Below are positions 16,778 to 26,542 of a stretch of 64,000 nucleotides of DNA, one piece after another. The translations under genes were made by a program, and so were the position numbers. The notes beneath the pieces were generated by a model. It worked only from the letters and a program-made list of their open reading frames with translations, was not told the origin of the DNA and searched no databases. How positions within the stretch are numbered: the stretch's first letter is position 1; every line of letters begins with the position of its first letter. This DNA comes from Bradyrhizobium diazoefficiens (GTDB taxonomy: Bacteria > Pseudomonadota > Alphaproteobacteria > Rhizobiales > Xanthobacteraceae), in assembly GCF_016612535.1 (NCBI RefSeq), contig NZ_JAENXS010000002.1, positions 1,922,001-1,986,000 of the forward strand, read 5' to 3'.

Positions 16778-17815
16778 TCAAGCCACACCGGCCCGACGGC
16801 GCCGATTGTCATGCCTGCCCTGCGCCGTTACGGCATCCCACCAGGGGCAGACGCCTTTGAGATGCGCGTAGTTGCCGTCGATCACCTGGACTGGCGCCCG
16901 CCTCTGGCGGTTCTGAGCATTATGCCGCAGCTCGACAGGCGGATCCTCGCCGCCAACGGCGCGGACCAGTCCATCGTGGCCCCAAAAGCTCGCCAGCGTG
17001 TCCACCTCGTGCGGCTGCCAATTGGTGTCATCGACCTCGCGGCCGCCCCAGCCATATTCGACAAAAAACTCCGACGGCGTACGCATGTAGAAGGATGTCA
17101 TGAAATCGTTGCTATGACGGCCAAGCGTCGCGACAATCTTCTCGCGATCCATCCGGGCGAGGTCATAGCCTTGGCCGACGTCGTCGAGCGAATAGAGCTC
17201 GACCATCAAATGATTGAGGACATTCACCGGCGCCTCGACGAGAGCGATGCTGTGGTGCCGCGGATTGACGTGCAGGAAGTAGGCCTTGATGGGCGCGAGC
17301 GAATAATCGCTGATGCGAAAGCCGAGCAGGTTCTGGTAGAATGCCAATGCGCCTTCAATATCCTGCACAGTAACAAGCACATGCCCCATCCCGAGCGGGC
17401 CGGCGCGAAATCCCGAGATCAAGCGGCTGGGGCGGAACGGCGTGTCGGCAATGGCCGCGCCATGAAATGCTTCCAAACGATTGCCGGCCGGATCGCGAAA
17501 CGAGATCAGGCCGGAGACAAAGCGCTGGTCCGCAAGCGCTGCCGGTTCGCGCTGCACGGCAACGCCGGCCTGCTCCAGCCTTGCAGCGAGAGCATCCAGC
17601 GCCACGGTGTCCGCGACCTCCCAGCCAAAATAGTTGGTGCCGCTGGGCAAGGCGCCGTCGAGCACAAGGCGCTGCTTTCGATCATCCATGCGGAAAGCGC
17701 GTGTGCTGCCGCCGCGATCGACGGCTTCCATGCCAAGACCTTTGGTCGCGAGCGCTGTCCAGTCGTCGAGCTTTGCTGTCCCGACGCCGAGATAGCCGAA
17801 TGCCTGGATTTCCAT
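16778..17815 (-). CDS. VOC-family protein resembling type I extradiol ring-cleavage dioxygenase
   Basis: The protein is about 345 residues from the ATG at 17815, preceded by GGAGGGA. It has two vicinal-oxygen-chelate modules: the N-terminal one (IQAFGYLGVGTAKLDDW) and a C-terminal one with candidate Fe(II) ligands in GMGHVLVTVQD, LNHLMVEL and PSEFFVEYGW (2-His-1-Glu pattern). This architecture matches 2,3-dihydroxybiphenyl dioxygenase (BphC-like) and related enzymes that cleave catechols. The actual catechol is unknown, and no aromatic-pathway partner is adjacent. Confidence 0.82.
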   Translation of the reverse strand: MEIQAFGYLGVGTAKLDDWTALATKGLGMEAVDRGGSTRAFRMDDRKQRLVLDGALPSGTNYFGWEVADTVALDALAARLEQAGVAVQREPAALADQRFVSGLISFRDPAGNRLEAFHGAAIADTPFRPSRLISGFRAGPLGMGHVLVTVQDIEGALAFYQNLLGFRISDYSLAPIKAYFLHVNPRHHSIALVEAPVNVLNHLMVELYSLDDVGQGYDLARMDREKIVATLGRHSNDFMTSFYMRTPSEFFVEYGWGGREVDDTNWQPHEVDTLASFWGHDGLVRAVGGEDPPVELRHNAQNRQRRAPVQVIDGNYAHLKGVCPWWDAVTAQGRHDNRRRRAGVA

Positions 17816-18100
17816 GACGTCCCTCCACTTGCTAAACCCTATCATCTGACGGCCCCTTGCGGCGCCGCCGCGACTGGTGATCTGCGCACGGCCGCATGTT
17901 TGTCGCTCCGATGCTCCGCGGCATAAAGCCGTTCAACCGCGCCGGACAAGCGGCCGAGAGCAGCGAACTTTTCACCGCGTCTGCAAAGGGGTTAGCAGCG
18001 GAAGTGAATCCGGGCGGACGGATAGCGTTGCCGACAGTCCCCGTCACTGTTCGGGCCTCGGCGCTTCTGGCTGCCGAGGGCCCTTATTCTCATGTAGAAT

Positions 18101-18433
18101 TCAACTCGCGGGACGATACGTTCTCGCCACGGTCGTCGCCTTCTGCAGTGCCGTGACACCTTGATCGCCCGTCATCAGCGGCGTCGTCTTCCCCGACCTC
18201 AGCGCACCACCGGCGGCAACTGCAAGTGCGATGCCGGCCATGCTCTCGATGTCCGGCACGTCGGCGATCAGAACGGCGTCGTATTCCCCCATGCTCAGCC
18301 AGCCACCGATATATTTTCCACCGGCCGCTTCTGTCGCCGCTCGACCGGCCTGCTCGAGCCGGTTCTGCGGGTTTTTCATCTGCGCAGCCCAGGATTCTGA
18401 AGTGTATGCGAATTGATACATGTAAAGTGCCAT
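18101..18433 (-). CDS. GYD-domain protein
   Basis: The 110-residue protein starts at ATG 18433 after GGAGGCCGAA. It shows the GYD family pattern: YMYQFAYT strand, a helix, then GGWLSMGEYDAVLIADVPD (the GxYD motif) and a second ferredoxin-like half. GYD proteins are small alpha-beta-barrel-like proteins of unknown role. The upstream reading frame continues but lacks the domain, so the internal ATG is favoured. Confidence 0.82.
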   Translation of the reverse strand: MALYMYQFAYTSESWAAQMKNPQNRLEQAGRAATEAAGGKYIGGWLSMGEYDAVLIADVPDIESMAGIALAVAAGGALRSGKTTPLMTGDQGVTALQKATTVARTYRPAS

Positions 18434-18653
18434 TTCGGCCTCCCTATAGGTCGATGAACTGACTCGGCTGGAGGGGCATGCTCCACACCATAATACTGAC
18501 GGTCGACGTCGCTCTGGGCGAAATTGCCTTTTAGCGGCGAGGCCCAAACGGACCATCGCTGCACGTTAGGTGCAATCATGGGACGGTTGGCGGAAAACAT
18601 TGCGCGGATCGCGGCGGCCTAATAGGTTTCGAGGGTTGAGCTGAGGGGCAGCG

Positions 18654-19604
18654 GTGGAACGAGACGAGCTTGAGCGCCTTGTCGGCGGCCGGTTGCGGCT
18701 GAGCTTCGAGGAGATTTTGAACCATCCGCGCCTGCCGGACGCACGTCGCGCCTATCTCGGCAGCTTCGTTCATTTGTACGAAGGCGATCCGTTTCTGGTT
18801 CGGCTGCTGCTCGAGGCCGGCAGATTTTTGGTATTTCACAGCGTTGCGGTGCTCGAAGCCGCGGAAGATCTGTCGCGGCGCGAGACCTGGTTCACCGTGG
18901 CTGCACTCAAGCGGCAGCTCGCCATGTTTGGCTATGCGAGCGACCGGCAGGTGGATCATCTCGTCTCGCGATTGCGCGAGGTTGGATTTCTCGAGCTGCG
19001 TCGAGCTCCCGGTGACGGGCGTGTCCGACTGCTTGCGTCCACGAACAAGCTGCGCACGCATCACACTGAGTGGCTCGCAACGCACTACATCCCGCTGGCG
19101 ATGCTTTTCCCCGATCATGACTACAGCCCCGTGCTGTCGCGCAATCGCGCTTTTCACGTTCTCCATTGCCGGACATGCTTCCCTTTCGGTCCGGTGTCGG
19201 CGCAACTGATGATGACGTTGCCGGACACAATGCTGTTTTTCATGCACGCAGCGGGGCCACTCATCCAGAATGCCGTGCTGATGGCGGCAATGGACGCCGC
19301 CGATCCGAATGCCGCGATCCCCTACATCGAAGCCGCCGATCGTTTTGGCGTGTCCCGCACCCATGTCCGCAACCTGATGACCGATGCGGAATCGGCGGGA
19401 CTGGTCAAGATCACCGGGCGCGGCGGCCATAGTATAATGATCCTGCCGCGCTTTTGGGCCAGCTACGATCGCGGCCTGGCTGTCGGGATGTATCTCCACG
19501 ATGCCGCCCACCTCGTCGCGATGCGCCAGTGGGCCGAGGCCGGCGCGGAGGGCGGCACGGCGGCCTCGCTTGACCGCACAATGACTGCCGATCACTCGTC
19601 GTAG
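18654..19604 (+). CDS. Putative regulator with two winged-helix domains
   Basis: The 316-residue product starts at a GTG after GAGGGG. No named family is recognised. Two regions look like winged-helix DNA-binding folds: about residues 84-126 (TVAALKRQLAMFG, SDRQVDHLVSRLREVGFLELR) and about residues 213-265 (PNAAIPYIEAADRFGVSRTHVRNLMTDAESAGLVKITG). The duplication suggests a pseudo-dimeric regulator. It lies 131 bp upstream of the TonB-dependent receptor gene on the same strand, so it may control that receptor. This is inferred from position only. Confidence 0.65.
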   Translation: MERDELERLVGGRLRLSFEEILNHPRLPDARRAYLGSFVHLYEGDPFLVRLLLEAGRFLVFHSVAVLEAAEDLSRRETWFTVAALKRQLAMFGYASDRQVDHLVSRLREVGFLELRRAPGDGRVRLLASTNKLRTHHTEWLATHYIPLAMLFPDHDYSPVLSRNRAFHVLHCRTCFPFGPVSAQLMMTLPDTMLFFMHAAGPLIQNAVLMAAMDAADPNAAIPYIEAADRFGVSRTHVRNLMTDAESAGLVKITGRGGHSIMILPRFWASYDRGLAVGMYLHDAAHLVAMRQWAEAGAEGGTAASLDRTMTADHSS

Positions 19605-19735
19605 ATCACGCGCATGACCAGCGCTCAGCCGCGCTGGATCGAGGCTTCGAAATAGCGTTGCCTGAACCCGTTTGCGCGGTCCGCCCCGATCCGATAGGTT
19701 CCCGTGGGGAACTGGCTTTGGGGGATTAGGGGCGA

Positions 19736-22081
19736 GTGAGGCGGCCTTTTGGGCAAATGCCTGAATTCGGGCGGCTTTCGGTCGTCCTGGATCGGCGTGG
19801 CGGACGCATCTTTTCGCATGTGGCACGGCGCGCTGCGCTGCTAGCCGTCATTATCGCCGGAGAGGCCGGTCCAATCTGCGCGCAAAATGCGACCGCCGAT
19901 CGCGCACCTCCACCTGCCAGCCTTGAACGGTCCGAGCGGCTGCCAGCGGTGACGGTGTACGCCAAGCGCAAACGCATCGCCGCTCCCAAATCGAGCAAGC
20001 CGGCGATCGCAGCTGCCCGAGCGCCACCCAAGACGAACCGCGCCGATGTGCCAGCACGCAGCGAGGGCGCCGCACCGAACGGTGGGCCGCCCGTGATCCA
20101 GACCACCGCCGGGCCGGTGAGCGGCTACCGCGCGCTTACATCGGTCTCTGCGACCAGGACCGACACACTGATCGAGCGTATTCCGCAAGCCATCGCCGTC
20201 GTGCCGCGGGCCGTGCTCGACGATCAGCAACCGCTCGGCCTGATGGATGGGCTGCGCAACATTTCGGCCGTGACGCCGATGTCGGGCAACACCTTCCTTG
20301 GCTATGCTTACAAGGTACGAGGCTTCCCCGCGGACCGCTATGTCGACGGCCTGCCGAACTATTATGACGGCGGCGACAACACCTCGCTGGTCAACACCGA
20401 GCGGATCGAGGTGCTGAAAGGCCCGGCCGGAATCCTCTACCAGGGCGGCATCGGGCCGGTCGGGGGCATCATCAACACGGTGTCGAAGCTGCCGACCGAA
20501 AACCGGTTCGCCGAGATCGGCGCCACGGCCGGCGGTTACGGCCTGTGGAACGGCTGGTTCGACGTGAACCAGCCGATTGCAAGCGCAGGCACGGCGCTTT
20601 TCCGGATGACCGGCGATGTCGAGACATCCGGCGACTTTGTCGATGCGATCGATCACCGCCGCTACGCGCTCAATCCGACATTTCTCTTCAACGACAATGA
20701 TGGCACGCGTCTCACGATCCAGGGCAGCTTCTCGTCGCGCTCGTTCCAGAACTACACGGGATTGCCTGGCGCCGGCACCGTCGACCGCTCCCAGTTCACG
20801 ATTTCGCCGACGCCGTTTCCCGATCGCGCCGATCTCGGCCGCAGCTGGACGACCTACAACGGGGTGACGTTGCGGGTCGATCACGCGTTCGACGCGGTCT
20901 GGTCGGCGAATGCCACGACCCGCGTCAGCCAGATGCGGCTCGAGCAGTTCGGCCATTTCCTCGGAACCGATACCCCGCTTTACGGCTCGATCTTTCCGTT
21001 TCTCAGCTTCCATCTGCCGGTGGATACGCGCGAGGTCGCTGCGAACGCCAACGTCCTCGCCAAGTTCGCGGTCGGGCCGACCTGGAACACGGTTCTGTTT
21101 GGAGCGGACAGCGATCATGTTGCGGACAAGATCCGCGACGACGTCGCCTTCGCTGGCCTCGTCGATTTCGCCAATCCGGTATTCCCCGCCTACACGCCGC
21201 CGACCACGAGCGCGTTCAACGCCGACAATCTCTACGTCAACAGCGGGTTCACGACGCAGTGGCAATCGGACATCTGTGAGCGGCTGCATCTCCTCGCGGG
21301 CGTGCGTCTTGCACATGTCTATATCCACGGCACCGACATGGTGGCAGGCAGCGATTTCGTCACCAATGCCTGGAAGCCGCTGCCCCGGCTCGGCGCGGTG
21401 GTCGATCTCGTCAAGGGCGTATCGGCCTTTGCGGACTACTCGCAAGGCTACCGCGGTGTGCCGTTCTTCAACGCCGCCGGTGCACCGAAGCCCGAGGAAG
21501 CAGAGCAGACCGAGGCCGGACTGAAACTCGCGCTGCCGTCCGGCTTTGCCGGCACCCTCGCCTGGTTCACCAACACGCGGCGCAACGTCATGAGCCTGCT
21601 GCCGGGAAGCATTTTCCTGGCCACGCAGGTGGGCGAGCAACGCGCAGAGGGGTTCGATGCGGACTTGACCTGGCAACCATTCGGGGGGCTTTCGATCCTT
21701 GCAAGCTATGCGCATGTGAGAGCCGTCGTCACGCGGGACCAGCTCTATGTGCCCGGCACCGTGATCGACCGCGTGCCGCGCGACTCCGGCCGGCTCTGGG
21801 CGAACTACAAATTTCAGCATGGATGGTTGCAGAACGTGGCAATCGGAGCGGGCCTGTACGCGGCTTCCGCCCAGGCGGTGGCGCTCGACAACATCTATTT
21901 CACGCCCGGATATGTCACGTTCGACGGCAAGGTGGCCTATGAGAGGGATCGCTGGAGCATCGGCGTGACAGGGAAAAACCTCGCAGATCGCCGCTATTTC
22001 GTGCCGTACGCGAGCGGCTCCGGATACATCATGCCGGCCGAGGGGCGCACCATCCTGGCTTTCGGAAAGCTGATTTATTGA
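19736..22081 (+). CDS. TonB-dependent siderophore-type outer membrane receptor
   Basis: The protein is about 781 residues. After a signal peptide (RRAALLAVIIAGEAGPICAQ) comes a 60-residue Pro/Ala/Lys-rich spacer containing LPAVTVYAKRKR, resembling a TonB box. The plug domain follows (IPQAIAVVPRAVLDDQQ, LRNISAVTP, RGFPADRYVDGLPNYYDGG, ERIEVLKGPAGILYQGGIGPVGGIINTVSK), then a 22-strand barrel ending in the aromatic-rich TILAFGKLIY. It would take up an Fe(III)-siderophore or similar large ligand with TonB-ExbBD energy. The start is uncertain: GTG 19736 or ATG 19757. No biosynthetic or periplasmic transport genes follow; the fix operon is convergent. Confidence 0.9.
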   Translation: MRRPFGQMPEFGRLSVVLDRRGGRIFSHVARRAALLAVIIAGEAGPICAQNATADRAPPPASLERSERLPAVTVYAKRKRIAAPKSSKPAIAAARAPPKTNRADVPARSEGAAPNGGPPVIQTTAGPVSGYRALTSVSATRTDTLIERIPQAIAVVPRAVLDDQQPLGLMDGLRNISAVTPMSGNTFLGYAYKVRGFPADRYVDGLPNYYDGGDNTSLVNTERIEVLKGPAGILYQGGIGPVGGIINTVSKLPTENRFAEIGATAGGYGLWNGWFDVNQPIASAGTALFRMTGDVETSGDFVDAIDHRRYALNPTFLFNDNDGTRLTIQGSFSSRSFQNYTGLPGAGTVDRSQFTISPTPFPDRADLGRSWTTYNGVTLRVDHAFDAVWSANATTRVSQMRLEQFGHFLGTDTPLYGSIFPFLSFHLPVDTREVAANANVLAKFAVGPTWNTVLFGADSDHVADKIRDDVAFAGLVDFANPVFPAYTPPTTSAFNADNLYVNSGFTTQWQSDICERLHLLAGVRLAHVYIHGTDMVAGSDFVTNAWKPLPRLGAVVDLVKGVSAFADYSQGYRGVPFFNAAGAPKPEEAEQTEAGLKLALPSGFAGTLAWFTNTRRNVMSLLPGSIFLATQVGEQRAEGFDADLTWQPFGGLSILASYAHVRAVVTRDQLYVPGTVIDRVPRDSGRLWANYKFQHGWLQNVAIGAGLYAASAQAVALDNIYFTPGYVTFDGKVAYERDRWSIGVTGKNLADRRYFVPYASGSGYIMPAEGRTILAFGKLIY

Positions 22082-22096
22082 GCCGATCGTGGAGCA

Positions 22097-22264
22097 TTAA
22101 CGCTTCGCCGGCGCCTCCTGCGGCGGCTCGTCGTCTGCGATCGCCCGCCAGGCGGCACCGTCGAGATCGTCGTACTGGCCGCTGCGGAGTGACCAGAGAA
22201 AGGCGACGAGACCCGCAAGTCCGAGCATCAGCGCAAGCGGGACCAGGATGACCAGGATCTCCAT
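22097..22264 (-). CDS. fixS: cbb3-type cytochrome oxidase assembly protein FixS/CcoS
   Basis: The 55-residue single-span inner membrane protein (MEILVILVPLALMLGLAGLVAFLW) has the family-typical SGQYDDLDGAAWR motif after the helix. FixS/CcoS is needed for delivery of copper and/or heme to the FixN subunit. Its ATG overlaps the fixI stop (TAATG), indicating translational coupling as the last gene of fixGHIS. Confidence 0.92.
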   Translation of the reverse strand: MEILVILVPLALMLGLAGLVAFLWSLRSGQYDDLDGAAWRAIADDEPPQEAPAKR

Positions 22265-24453
22265 TACGCGATCTCCCGTGAGCGGCTGCGTGCCCGCAGC
22301 GAATTCAGCATGACCAGGATGGACGACCCGCTCATCGCGGCCGCGGCGATCAGGGGCGTCACGACGCCGCTGATCGCAACCGGCACCGCCAGGACGTTGT
22401 AGCCGATCGCAAGCCAGAGGTTCTGACGCATCAGATGCAGCGCCTTTCGCGCGGCGTCGATAGCGGCCACGACCGGCCCCAGCGGCCGGCCAAGGAAGAC
22501 GAAATCGGCGGTGGCCTGGCTGAGATGCGCGGCCGAAATCGGCGACATCGAGACATGGGCCGCCGCCAGCGACGGCGCGTCGTTCATGCCGTCGCCGACC
22601 ATCAGCACTTTTACGCCGCGCTGCTTCAACTCCTCGATCCGCGCGATCTTGTCGGCCGGCGTGACGCCGGCGCGCCATTCGGCGATGCCCAGCGCGCGGG
22701 CCGCCGCAATCACGGCGGACTCGCGGTCGCCGGAGAGAATCTCGATGCCGATGTCACGCGCCTTCAGCGCCGCGATCACAGCCCGCGCGTCAGGACGCAG
22801 GCCCTGGCGCACCGAGAAGATGAATTTTTCGGTCCCCTTGCTGAGGGCCACGATGGAGGCTTCGGGATCGAGCGTCGCGCTGCCGATCATCGCCTCGGCG
22901 CCGCAGAAGGACGGCCGGCCGAGGCGAATCTCGACACCATCCACGGTCGCACGGACGCCCTGCCCGGCCTCCTCAACCGCACCGACAATCGGCGACTTTG
23001 CGCCCGCGGCCTGAGCGACCGCGGCGGCGACCGGATGATGGCTCGACAGCGCGAGCCGGCCCGCGAGCTCGAAAACGCCGGCGGGGATATCGGCCGCATT
23101 CGTCACCTCGAGATCGGGCAGCGTCAACGTGCCGGTCTTGTCGAAGATGACGTGGTCGGTCTCGGCGAGGCGCTCGATGGCATCACCGGAATTGAGCAGC
23201 ACGCCCGCCCTGAACATCGCGCCCGAGGCGATGGTCTGCACGGTCGGAATGGCAAGCCCGAGCGCGCAGGGACAGGTGATGATCAGCACGGCCACGCCCG
23301 TGACGATCGCATCATGCCAACTCGCGCCGGCGATGACCCAGCCCAAGATGGTGATGAGCGCGGTCGCATGCACTACCGGCGCATAGAGCTGCGAGGCACG
23401 GTCGGCGAGCCGCATGTAGCGCGAGCGGGCCTGCAGCGCATGGTCGAGTAACCGCGTGATCTCGGCGAGCAGCGTCGCTTCCGACGCGGCCGAGACTCGC
23501 ACCCGCAGCGTGCCGGAGATGTTCATCGAGCCCGCATAGACGGGCGTGCCATGTTCTGCGGTAACATAAAGCGTCTCGCCGGTGATCAAGCTCTGGTCGA
23601 TCTCGGAACGTCCCTCAATCACCGAGCCGTCGACCGCGCAGCGCTCGCCCGGCCGCAACAGCACGATGTCGCCGGGATGGACCGTGGCGACAGGTACCTG
23701 CGAGATTTCGTCGGGGCCGACGAACTTGGCCGCGGTCTCGGCTTTGAGCGCGGCAAGGTTGCCTGCGACCGCGCGGGTCCGCCGCCGCATGTTCTGGTCG
23801 AGAAAACGACCGACCAGCAGGAACGTCAGCAGCATGATGGCCGCGTCGAAATAGACGTGCTCGGCGTGGTCGATGGTCTCGACCACGGACATGCCGAGCG
23901 CGAGGCACACGCCGATCGAGATCGGAACGTCCATATTGGTGGTCTTGTTCGACAGGGCACGCCAGGCCGAGCGGAAGAACGGCTGGCCGGCATAGGCCGC
24001 CGCCGGCAATGCGATCAGCGCCGACAGCCAGTGGAAGAAGTCGCGCTGCTCCGGCAGCATGTCGGAGACGTTGCCCGACCACACCGGGATCGACAGCATC
24101 ATCACGTTCATCGTGGCAAACGCTGCGACGCCGAGGCAGCGCAGCAGGAAGCGCGATTCCGCGACCTCGGTCGCCTCCGCACTCTCGGTCTCGTACGGAT
24201 AGGCCTTGTAGCCGAGCTCCTCGAGACGGTCGATGAAGCTGAGAGGATCGAGCGTGCCTTGTTTCCATTCCAGGGCGACGCGGCGGTCGGTGAGATTCAC
24301 GCGCGCTAGCGTGACGTCTGGAATGGTGGACAGACCGCGCTCGATCTTGGCCATGCAGCCGGCGCAGTGAACGCCCTCGACCGCGAGATCGATATGCTGG
24401 AGACCTGCACCCGCGGCGCGGACGTAGTGAGAGAAATCGCGCGTCACCTGCAT
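22264..24453 (-). CDS. fixI: Copper-translocating P1B-type ATPase FixI/CcoI
   Basis: The product is 729 residues. An N-terminal metal-binding domain carries GVHCAGCM (about residues 27-34). Later come the transmembrane CPC ion motif (TCPCALG, about 393), the phosphorylated DKTGTLTL (about 434) and the hinge GDGMNDAPS (about 635). FixI exports Cu(I) from the cytoplasm for assembly of the CuB centre of cbb3 oxidase. It is third in fixGHIS; under FixK2 control it should rise in low oxygen. Confidence 0.95.
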   Translation of the reverse strand: MQVTRDFSHYVRAAGAGLQHIDLAVEGVHCAGCMAKIERGLSTIPDVTLARVNLTDRRVALEWKQGTLDPLSFIDRLEELGYKAYPYETESAEATEVAESRFLLRCLGVAAFATMNVMMLSIPVWSGNVSDMLPEQRDFFHWLSALIALPAAAYAGQPFFRSAWRALSNKTTNMDVPISIGVCLALGMSVVETIDHAEHVYFDAAIMLLTFLLVGRFLDQNMRRRTRAVAGNLAALKAETAAKFVGPDEISQVPVATVHPGDIVLLRPGERCAVDGSVIEGRSEIDQSLITGETLYVTAEHGTPVYAGSMNISGTLRVRVSAASEATLLAEITRLLDHALQARSRYMRLADRASQLYAPVVHATALITILGWVIAGASWHDAIVTGVAVLIITCPCALGLAIPTVQTIASGAMFRAGVLLNSGDAIERLAETDHVIFDKTGTLTLPDLEVTNAADIPAGVFELAGRLALSSHHPVAAAVAQAAGAKSPIVGAVEEAGQGVRATVDGVEIRLGRPSFCGAEAMIGSATLDPEASIVALSKGTEKFIFSVRQGLRPDARAVIAALKARDIGIEILSGDRESAVIAAARALGIAEWRAGVTPADKIARIEELKQRGVKVLMVGDGMNDAPSLAAAHVSMSPISAAHLSQATADFVFLGRPLGPVVAAIDAARKALHLMRQNLWLAIGYNVLAVPVAISGVVTPLIAAAAMSGSSILVMLNSLRARSRSREIA

Positions 24454-24463
24454 GGCGAGGCCT

Positions 24464-24949
24464 TCAGTTCAGGATCACGCGGTTGCGCGACAGGAATACG
24501 CGGTCGCCCTTCGCATCGCCCTCGATGACGAGATCCCACTGACCGGGTGCGACGGACGCGGCGTTGCCGCGGTAGATGCCGATGCCGGCCTCCGCGAGCT
24601 CGACGGCGAGATCGGCGCGCTTGTCGGTCGGCCGCTCCAGGCGACCGCCGAATTTCAGTCCGGTCACCGGCTGGCCCGCCGCGTCGCGCGCCTCGACCTG
24701 AAGCACAGCATTGCCGTCCGGGTATCGCTCGATATGCGCACTGACCTTCCATTTGCGCGCAGCCTGGTCGTGCGCCGCCGAGATCTCGCGGTCATAGGCG
24801 AGGCCCGCGGCATAGGGGCTGTCGACGTCGGTTCCGGGCAACGTCGAGATCGCGAGCTTCGCCATGGTGACGTTGACGCTGATCACGATTCCGAAGAAGG
24901 CGACCAGCATCAGGAAAACTTTTGTTCCGGTCAGCGGCTTGGATGCCAT
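24464..24949 (-). CDS. fixH: Membrane protein FixH (cbb3 oxidase maturation)
   Basis: The 161-residue protein has one N-terminal transmembrane helix (about residues 10-32, TKVFLMLVAFFGIVISVN) and a periplasmic domain with the family-typical YAAGLAYDREI (about 47) and the C-terminal GQWDLVIEGDAKGDRVFLSRN. FixH is required for stable cbb3 oxidase assembly with FixI. It sits 15 bp after fixG and 10 bp before fixI. Confidence 0.92.
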   Translation of the reverse strand: MASKPLTGTKVFLMLVAFFGIVISVNVTMAKLAISTLPGTDVDSPYAAGLAYDREISAAHDQAARKWKVSAHIERYPDGNAVLQVEARDAAGQPVTGLKFGGRLERPTDKRADLAVELAEAGIGIYRGNAASVAPGQWDLVIEGDAKGDRVFLSRNRVILN

Positions 24950-24964
24950 GGCGGTTTCCTGACG

Positions 24965-26431
24965 TTACGGCGAGACGAAATTGTCGGTGGCGGATGCCAT
25001 CTCGCCGAGCCCGATATCGGTGACGTGGAAGCGAACGGGAATCGACTTCTCCGGATTGTTCTCCGCCGGCGCGGTCACGAGCAGGCGGAGCTCGCTGGTG
25101 GAGTCGCGCGGGATCACGATCATCGGCCGGTCCGGCGTCACGGAATCGGCACCGACGACGTGAATCGTGGCGTTGGCCGGCCCGTCCGCGTCGATCGCGA
25201 TGACGCGGTCGTACCCACTCTTGTTGAGCAACCGAACGGTATAGGCATTGCGGATCGAGCCATCGCTGAGCCTGACCGCGACCGGATTGCGATCGTGCAG
25301 CACGTTGACGTCGAGCAGGCTGCGCGTCGCGAGCACGTAGAGCATGATGCCGCCGACGGCCGTGATGATCGCGCTGTAGGCGACCGTGCGGGCGCGGACG
25401 ATGCGATAGACCGGCGCCTTGCCGTCCCGGCGGCGCTGGATGTTGACGTCGTTGTCATAGCCGATCAGTCGTTTCGGCCGGCCGATCTTGGTCATGACGT
25501 TGTCGCAGGCGTCGATGCAGAGCCCGCACTGGATGCATTCGAGCTGCGGCCCGTTGCGGATGTCGATGCCGGTCGGGCAGACCGCAACGCATTGATAGCA
25601 GTCGACGCAGTCGCCGACCTGTTGGCCGAGCGCGCGCAGCTCCGCGGCCTTCTTGACCGAGGTGCGTTTCTCGCCACGGTCGTAGCGGTAGGTGACGTTG
25701 AGCGCCCATTCGTCTGTGAGCGCGGCCTGGATCCGCGGCCACGGGCACATATAGGTGCAGACCTGCTCGCGCATGAAGCCGGCGAGCACATAGGTCGTCG
25801 CAGTCAGGATGCCGATCCAGATATAGGCGATCATCGGCGCCTGGAAGGTCAGCAGCTCCTTCACCAGCGTCGGGGCGTCATTGAAGTAGAGCACCCACGC
25901 GCCACCGGTCCACCAGGCGATCATCAGCCAGATCGAATGCTTCAGCGCGATCTCGGAAACGCGCTTGAAGGTCAGCGAACCGCCCGACTTGTCCCTGCGC
26001 ATCCGCTCGCGGCGGTCGCCTTCGACGAAGCGTTCGACCGCATAGAACAAATCGGTCCAGACCGTCTGCGGGCAGAGATAGCCGCACCAGATGCGGCCAC
26101 CGATCGAGTTCATCAGGAACAGCGCAACCGCGGCCACGATCAGCAGACCAGTGAAGTAATAGATTTCCTGCGGCCACAGCTCGATGAAGAAGAAATAGAA
26201 GCGGCTGTTGGGGAGATCGATCAGCACCGCCTGGCTGGGGGCATCGAGGCCGCGGTTCCAGCGCACGAAGGGCAGGAAATAATAGACGCCGAGGCAGAAC
26301 GCCATCAGGCCCCATTTGATCCGGCGGAAGGTGCCAGAGATGCTCTGGGGATACACCTTCTTCTGGGCCACATAGAGCGGTCCGTTATCGTCGTCCGATG
26401 TGAGCTCGTTCGGGTTCACGGTCTTGTTCAT
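24965..26431 (-). CDS. fixG: Iron-sulfur membrane protein FixG/CcoG
   Basis: The 488-residue protein has several transmembrane segments (including RIKWGLMAFCLGVYYFLPFVRW and GLLIVAAVALFLMNSIGG), a WCGYLCPQTVW motif, and two 4Fe-4S clusters of ferredoxin type (CVDCYQCVAVCPTGIDIR and CIQCGLCIDACD, about residues 270-315). A C-terminal IG-like periplasmic domain completes the protein. CcoG proteins are thought to reduce Cu(II) to Cu(I) for cbb3 oxidase. It leads fixGHIS, with a FixK-type box 58-71 bp upstream. Confidence 0.94.
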   Translation of the reverse strand: MNKTVNPNELTSDDDNGPLYVAQKKVYPQSISGTFRRIKWGLMAFCLGVYYFLPFVRWNRGLDAPSQAVLIDLPNSRFYFFFIELWPQEIYYFTGLLIVAAVALFLMNSIGGRIWCGYLCPQTVWTDLFYAVERFVEGDRRERMRRDKSGGSLTFKRVSEIALKHSIWLMIAWWTGGAWVLYFNDAPTLVKELLTFQAPMIAYIWIGILTATTYVLAGFMREQVCTYMCPWPRIQAALTDEWALNVTYRYDRGEKRTSVKKAAELRALGQQVGDCVDCYQCVAVCPTGIDIRNGPQLECIQCGLCIDACDNVMTKIGRPKRLIGYDNDVNIQRRRDGKAPVYRIVRARTVAYSAIITAVGGIMLYVLATRSLLDVNVLHDRNPVAVRLSDGSIRNAYTVRLLNKSGYDRVIAIDADGPANATIHVVGADSVTPDRPMIVIPRDSTSELRLLVTAPAENNPEKSIPVRFHVTDIGLGEMASATDNFVSP

Positions 26432-26488
26432 CGCGCAAATTGTCTCGAAGAGGTGCGATTAAACCTAGACCCAACGCCGCCGCGTCGA

Positions 26489-26502
26489 TTGATCCAGCTC
26501 AA
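26489..26502 (-). promoter_or_regulatory. FixK/FNR-type box upstream of fixG
   Basis: On the minus strand it reads TTGAG-CTGG-ATCAA: nine of ten half-site bases match TTGAT-N4-ATCAA. It is centred about 64 bp before the fixG start codon, a suitable position for class II activation by FixK2. Confidence 0.8.
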
Positions 26503-26542
26503 GCGGGAGCAGTTTTGTTCGCCCCCGCTTGTCGATATTTGG

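Noticed and set aside
17832..18100. Short open frames between the VOC and GYD genes
   Set aside because: They have no ribosome-binding sites, domains or hydrophobic features, and overlap each other on both strands.
19841..21820. A 659-codon minus-strand frame opposite the TonB-dependent receptor
   Set aside because: The receptor frame has complete plug and barrel features; the opposite frame is low-complexity, without domains.
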